The notes under the pieces: generated by a model | The model's database searches: none | Told to the model about the DNA's origin: nothing | The model's input: the letters and a program-made list of their open reading frames with translations, nothing else | Program-made: the position numbers and the translations under genes | From: Gp6-AA40 sp036742665 | GTDB lineage: Bacteria > Acidobacteriota > Vicinamibacteria > Vicinamibacterales > UBA2999 | Direction: 5' to 3' | Length of the DNA stretch: 6,346 bases | Assembly: GCA_036742665.1 (NCBI GenBank) | Contig: DAINQP010000275.1 | Location: 1-6,346, forward strand | Shown here: positions 5,315 through 6,346 of the stretch, piece by piece | Numbering within the stretch: the first letter of the stretch is position 1 | Layout: each line of letters starts with the position of its first letter

Positions 5315-5983
5315 ATGAATGTCCAGGCAGCACAAGAAACGCGCACGCGCTCCGATGCGAAGTACGTCCTCTTCGCAGTGCTTGGCCTCATGGGGCTCTT
5401 CGTGCTGTGGAATAACGAACGGTTCTTCCTCAATCCACAGGCTCCGGAATGGGAGCACTACAATCCGATCCGATGGCAGCTGATACCGCACGGGTTGGGG
5501 GGCACGATTGCGTTGCTCCTTGGCGCGATGCAGTTCTCCACCCGTCTCCGTCATCAGTATATCCATCTCCATCGCCGCATTGGCAAGGTCTACATCGCCG
5601 GGACCTTTGTTGCGGCTCCGGTCGCGATCTGGATGGCGTTCATCAACAGTCCCTGGTTTCTCGTCCCCTTCACTGTCGTCCAAGCGACCACCTGGATGCT
5701 CTTCACGTTCTTCGCGTACATGTGCATTCGGCGCGGGGCCGTCACGGCGCATCGGGAATGGATGACACGAAGCTATGCGATTGTGCTCATCTTTCTCGAA
5801 GGGCGAGTGCTCATGGCCATTCCGGCACTTGCGCACCACGGAATGGATGCTGTGGTCTTGGTGAATTGGGCGTGTTTCGCCGTCACGCTTGTGGTGGTGG
5901 AGTCGTTCCTTCGGTGGCGCGAGGTCTTTCCAGCACGGCAGCCCAACACCCGCTTGCAGCCGACGGCGCGGGCGGGATTCTGA
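5315..5983 (+). CDS. Cassette 5: DUF2306-like membrane protein with attC-encoded tail (222 aa)
   Basis: A predicted inner-membrane protein of the DUF2306 type, function unknown. Six membrane helices are visible at about residues 17-32, 56-73, 92-110, 114-137, 152-171 and 178-198. The family-like conserved motifs are HLHRRIGKVY (84-93) after helix 2 and HREWMTRSYA (146-155) before helix 5; the paired His/Arg positions at the membrane face are reminiscent of cofactor- or metal-binding membrane proteins, which is inference only. Start ATG 5315 is chosen because the sequence becomes family-like soon after; there is no good ribosome binding site, and a six-codon ORF at 5298-5318 overlaps it as ATGA. 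The last 13 residues (PNTRLQPTARAGF) are translated from attC 5, so the native C-terminus may have been extended on joining this attC. Confidence 0.88.
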   Translation: MNVQAAQETRTRSDAKYVLFAVLGLMGLFVLWNNERFFLNPQAPEWEHYNPIRWQLIPHGLGGTIALLLGAMQFSTRLRHQYIHLHRRIGKVYIAGTFVAAPVAIWMAFINSPWFLVPFTVVQATTWMLFTFFAYMCIRRGAVTAHREWMTRSYAIVLIFLEGRVLMAIPALAHHGMDAVVLVNWACFAVTLVVVESFLRWREVFPARQPNTRLQPTARAGF

Positions 5984-6012
5984 GCCGCCGCCGCTGAAGC
6001 GCGGCGTTAGAC
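5941..6012 (+). repeat. attC site 5 (72 bp), end of cassette 5
   Basis: R'' is GCCCAAC (5941-5947) and R' is GTTAGAC (6006-6012). CGCTT (5951-5955) pairs with AAGCG (5997-6001), and CAGC (5957-5960) with GCTG (5993-5996), leaving G5956 unpaired. CGGCG (5964-5968) pairs with CGCCG (5986-5990) toward the apex. The coding sequence of cassette 5 ends inside this site. Confidence 0.92.
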
Positions 6013-6039
6013 GGACAGATCAACTGACGGTTCTATCCC

Positions 6040-6045
6040 GAGGAG
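6040..6045 (+). promoter_or_regulatory. Ribosome binding site for the cassette 6 gene
   Basis: GAGGAG is placed 3 bases before ATG 6049. It fixes the start of a gene that opens with a signal peptide. Confidence 0.6.
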
Positions 6046-6048
6046 TGC

Positions 6049-6346
6049 ATGAGAAGGAGTCTCTGGTTGACGATCGGCGTCTTGGTCGCGCAGTGGCCTG
6101 CGTTCGCTGATACCGGGTTTCTCGATCGGTCCGTGACGGTCGGTAGCAAAGCGTACCGCTACCAGGTCTACGTGCCGGCAGACCATTCCTCCAAGAAGAC
6201 GTGGCCGGTTGTGGTTCAACTGCACGGCAACGGCGCGCAGGGACCCGATGGACTGTTGCCAACGGCTCGCGGCATGGCCGACTACATTCGGCTGAATCGG
6301 TCTCGATTTCCGTCGCTCGCCGTATTCCCACAAGCCGAGACTGGCA
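6049..6346 (+). CDS. Cassette 6: exported alpha/beta-hydrolase, esterase/PHB depolymerase-like (3' end outside window)
   Basis: An open frame from ATG 6049 to the window edge, 99 residues seen, 42 bases after the cassette boundary and preceded by GAGGAG. MRRSLWLTIGVLVAQWPAFA is a signal peptide with likely cleavage after residue 20. The mature start, GFLDRSVTVGSKAYRYQVYV, is the beta-hairpin lead-in of the PHB depolymerase/LpqC-like and related prolyl-oligopeptidase-fold esterases. It is followed by WPVVVQLHGNG, in which HGNG (59-62) is the oxyanion-hole motif, and by a strand LAVFPQAE. The catalytic Ser, Asp and His would lie beyond the window. Expected to hydrolyse ester bonds outside the cytoplasm; the substrate cannot be told. 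Because the 3' end is missing, membership of the cassette array rests on attC 5 at its left. Confidence 0.85.
   Translation, partial: MRRSLWLTIGVLVAQWPAFADTGFLDRSVTVGSKAYRYQVYVPADHSSKKTWPVVVQLHGNGAQGPDGLLPTARGMADYIRLNRSRFPSLAVFPQAETG

Larger units (their letters stand above)
1452..6346 (+). mobile_element. Decayed chromosomal integron: intI remnant plus cassette array
   Basis: A degenerate IntI gene is followed by six attC-like sites and the cassettes between them, all in the same orientation. Cassette boundaries, taking the cut as G/TT in R', are approximately 2448-3138, 3139-4090, 4091-4609, 4610-5262 (or 5274), 5263 (or 5275)-6006, and 6007 onward. The array continues past the right edge of the window. 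No attI site could be recognised; for this orientation it would be expected between the integrase 3' end and the first attC, where only about 40 bases remain. The element could equally be described as a cassette array lacking a working integrase (CALIN). The integron interpretation rests on the integron-specific peptide in the integrase and on five well-formed attC sites. Confidence 0.85.

Noticed and set aside
5075..5839. 254-codon minus-strand open frame opposite the DUF2306-like gene
   Set aside because: His/Arg/Glu-rich antisense of a membrane-helix gene with clear motifs on the + strand; it also crosses the cassette 4/5 boundary.
1..6346. CRISPR array, tRNA or rRNA genes
   Set aside because: The only dispersed repeats are the attC sites; I saw no regularly spaced direct repeats and no tRNA- or rRNA-like sequence.

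Overview
This GC-rich window looks like chromosome from a free-living, probably soil-dwelling bacterium. The sequence alone does not fix the phylum. An Acidobacteriota-type host is a guess from the style of the proteins, not a demonstrated assignment. Everything convincing reads on the + strand.

Left part (1-1420): the 3' portion of a GH51 alpha-L-arabinofuranosidase gene, an ordinary chromosomal carbohydrate-degradation gene with both catalytic glutamates in place. Only 31 bases later comes an integron integrase (IntI-type tyrosine recombinase) remnant at 1452-2307. It carries two frameshifts and an in-frame TAG. Its 3' end is missing, and with it the catalytic tyrosine, so it cannot be active as it stands.

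Right part (2349-6346): a run of integron gene cassettes, all in one orientation. Each is bounded by an attC recombination site recognised from R'' (RYYYAAC), R' (GTTRRRY), imperfectly paired arms and an unpaired extra base. I place attC sites at 2349-2453, 3080-3144, 4027-4096, 4543-4615, 5203-5280 (degenerate) and 5941-6012. They delimit five complete cassettes and the start of a sixth. The cargo is: (1) a zinc-ribbon protein whose frame changes before its end; (2) a secreted small protein with its own candidate -10 box; (3) a frameshifted protein ending in a membrane anchor; (4) a four-helix membrane protein; (5) a DUF2306-like membrane protein whose C-terminus is encoded by attC; (6) the N-terminus of an exported alpha/beta-hydrolase (PHB depolymerase/esterase-like).

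Taken together this is a decayed chromosomal integron: a dead integrase in the same orientation as the cassettes (most integrons have it divergent) beside a largely intact cassette array. The cassettes do not form a pathway. They are independent mobile units, and five of the six encode exported or membrane-bound products. The points most worth following are the unusual integrase orientation, a 14-bp perfect inverted repeat that could compete with folding of one attC, and the translation of attC sequence into protein tails.
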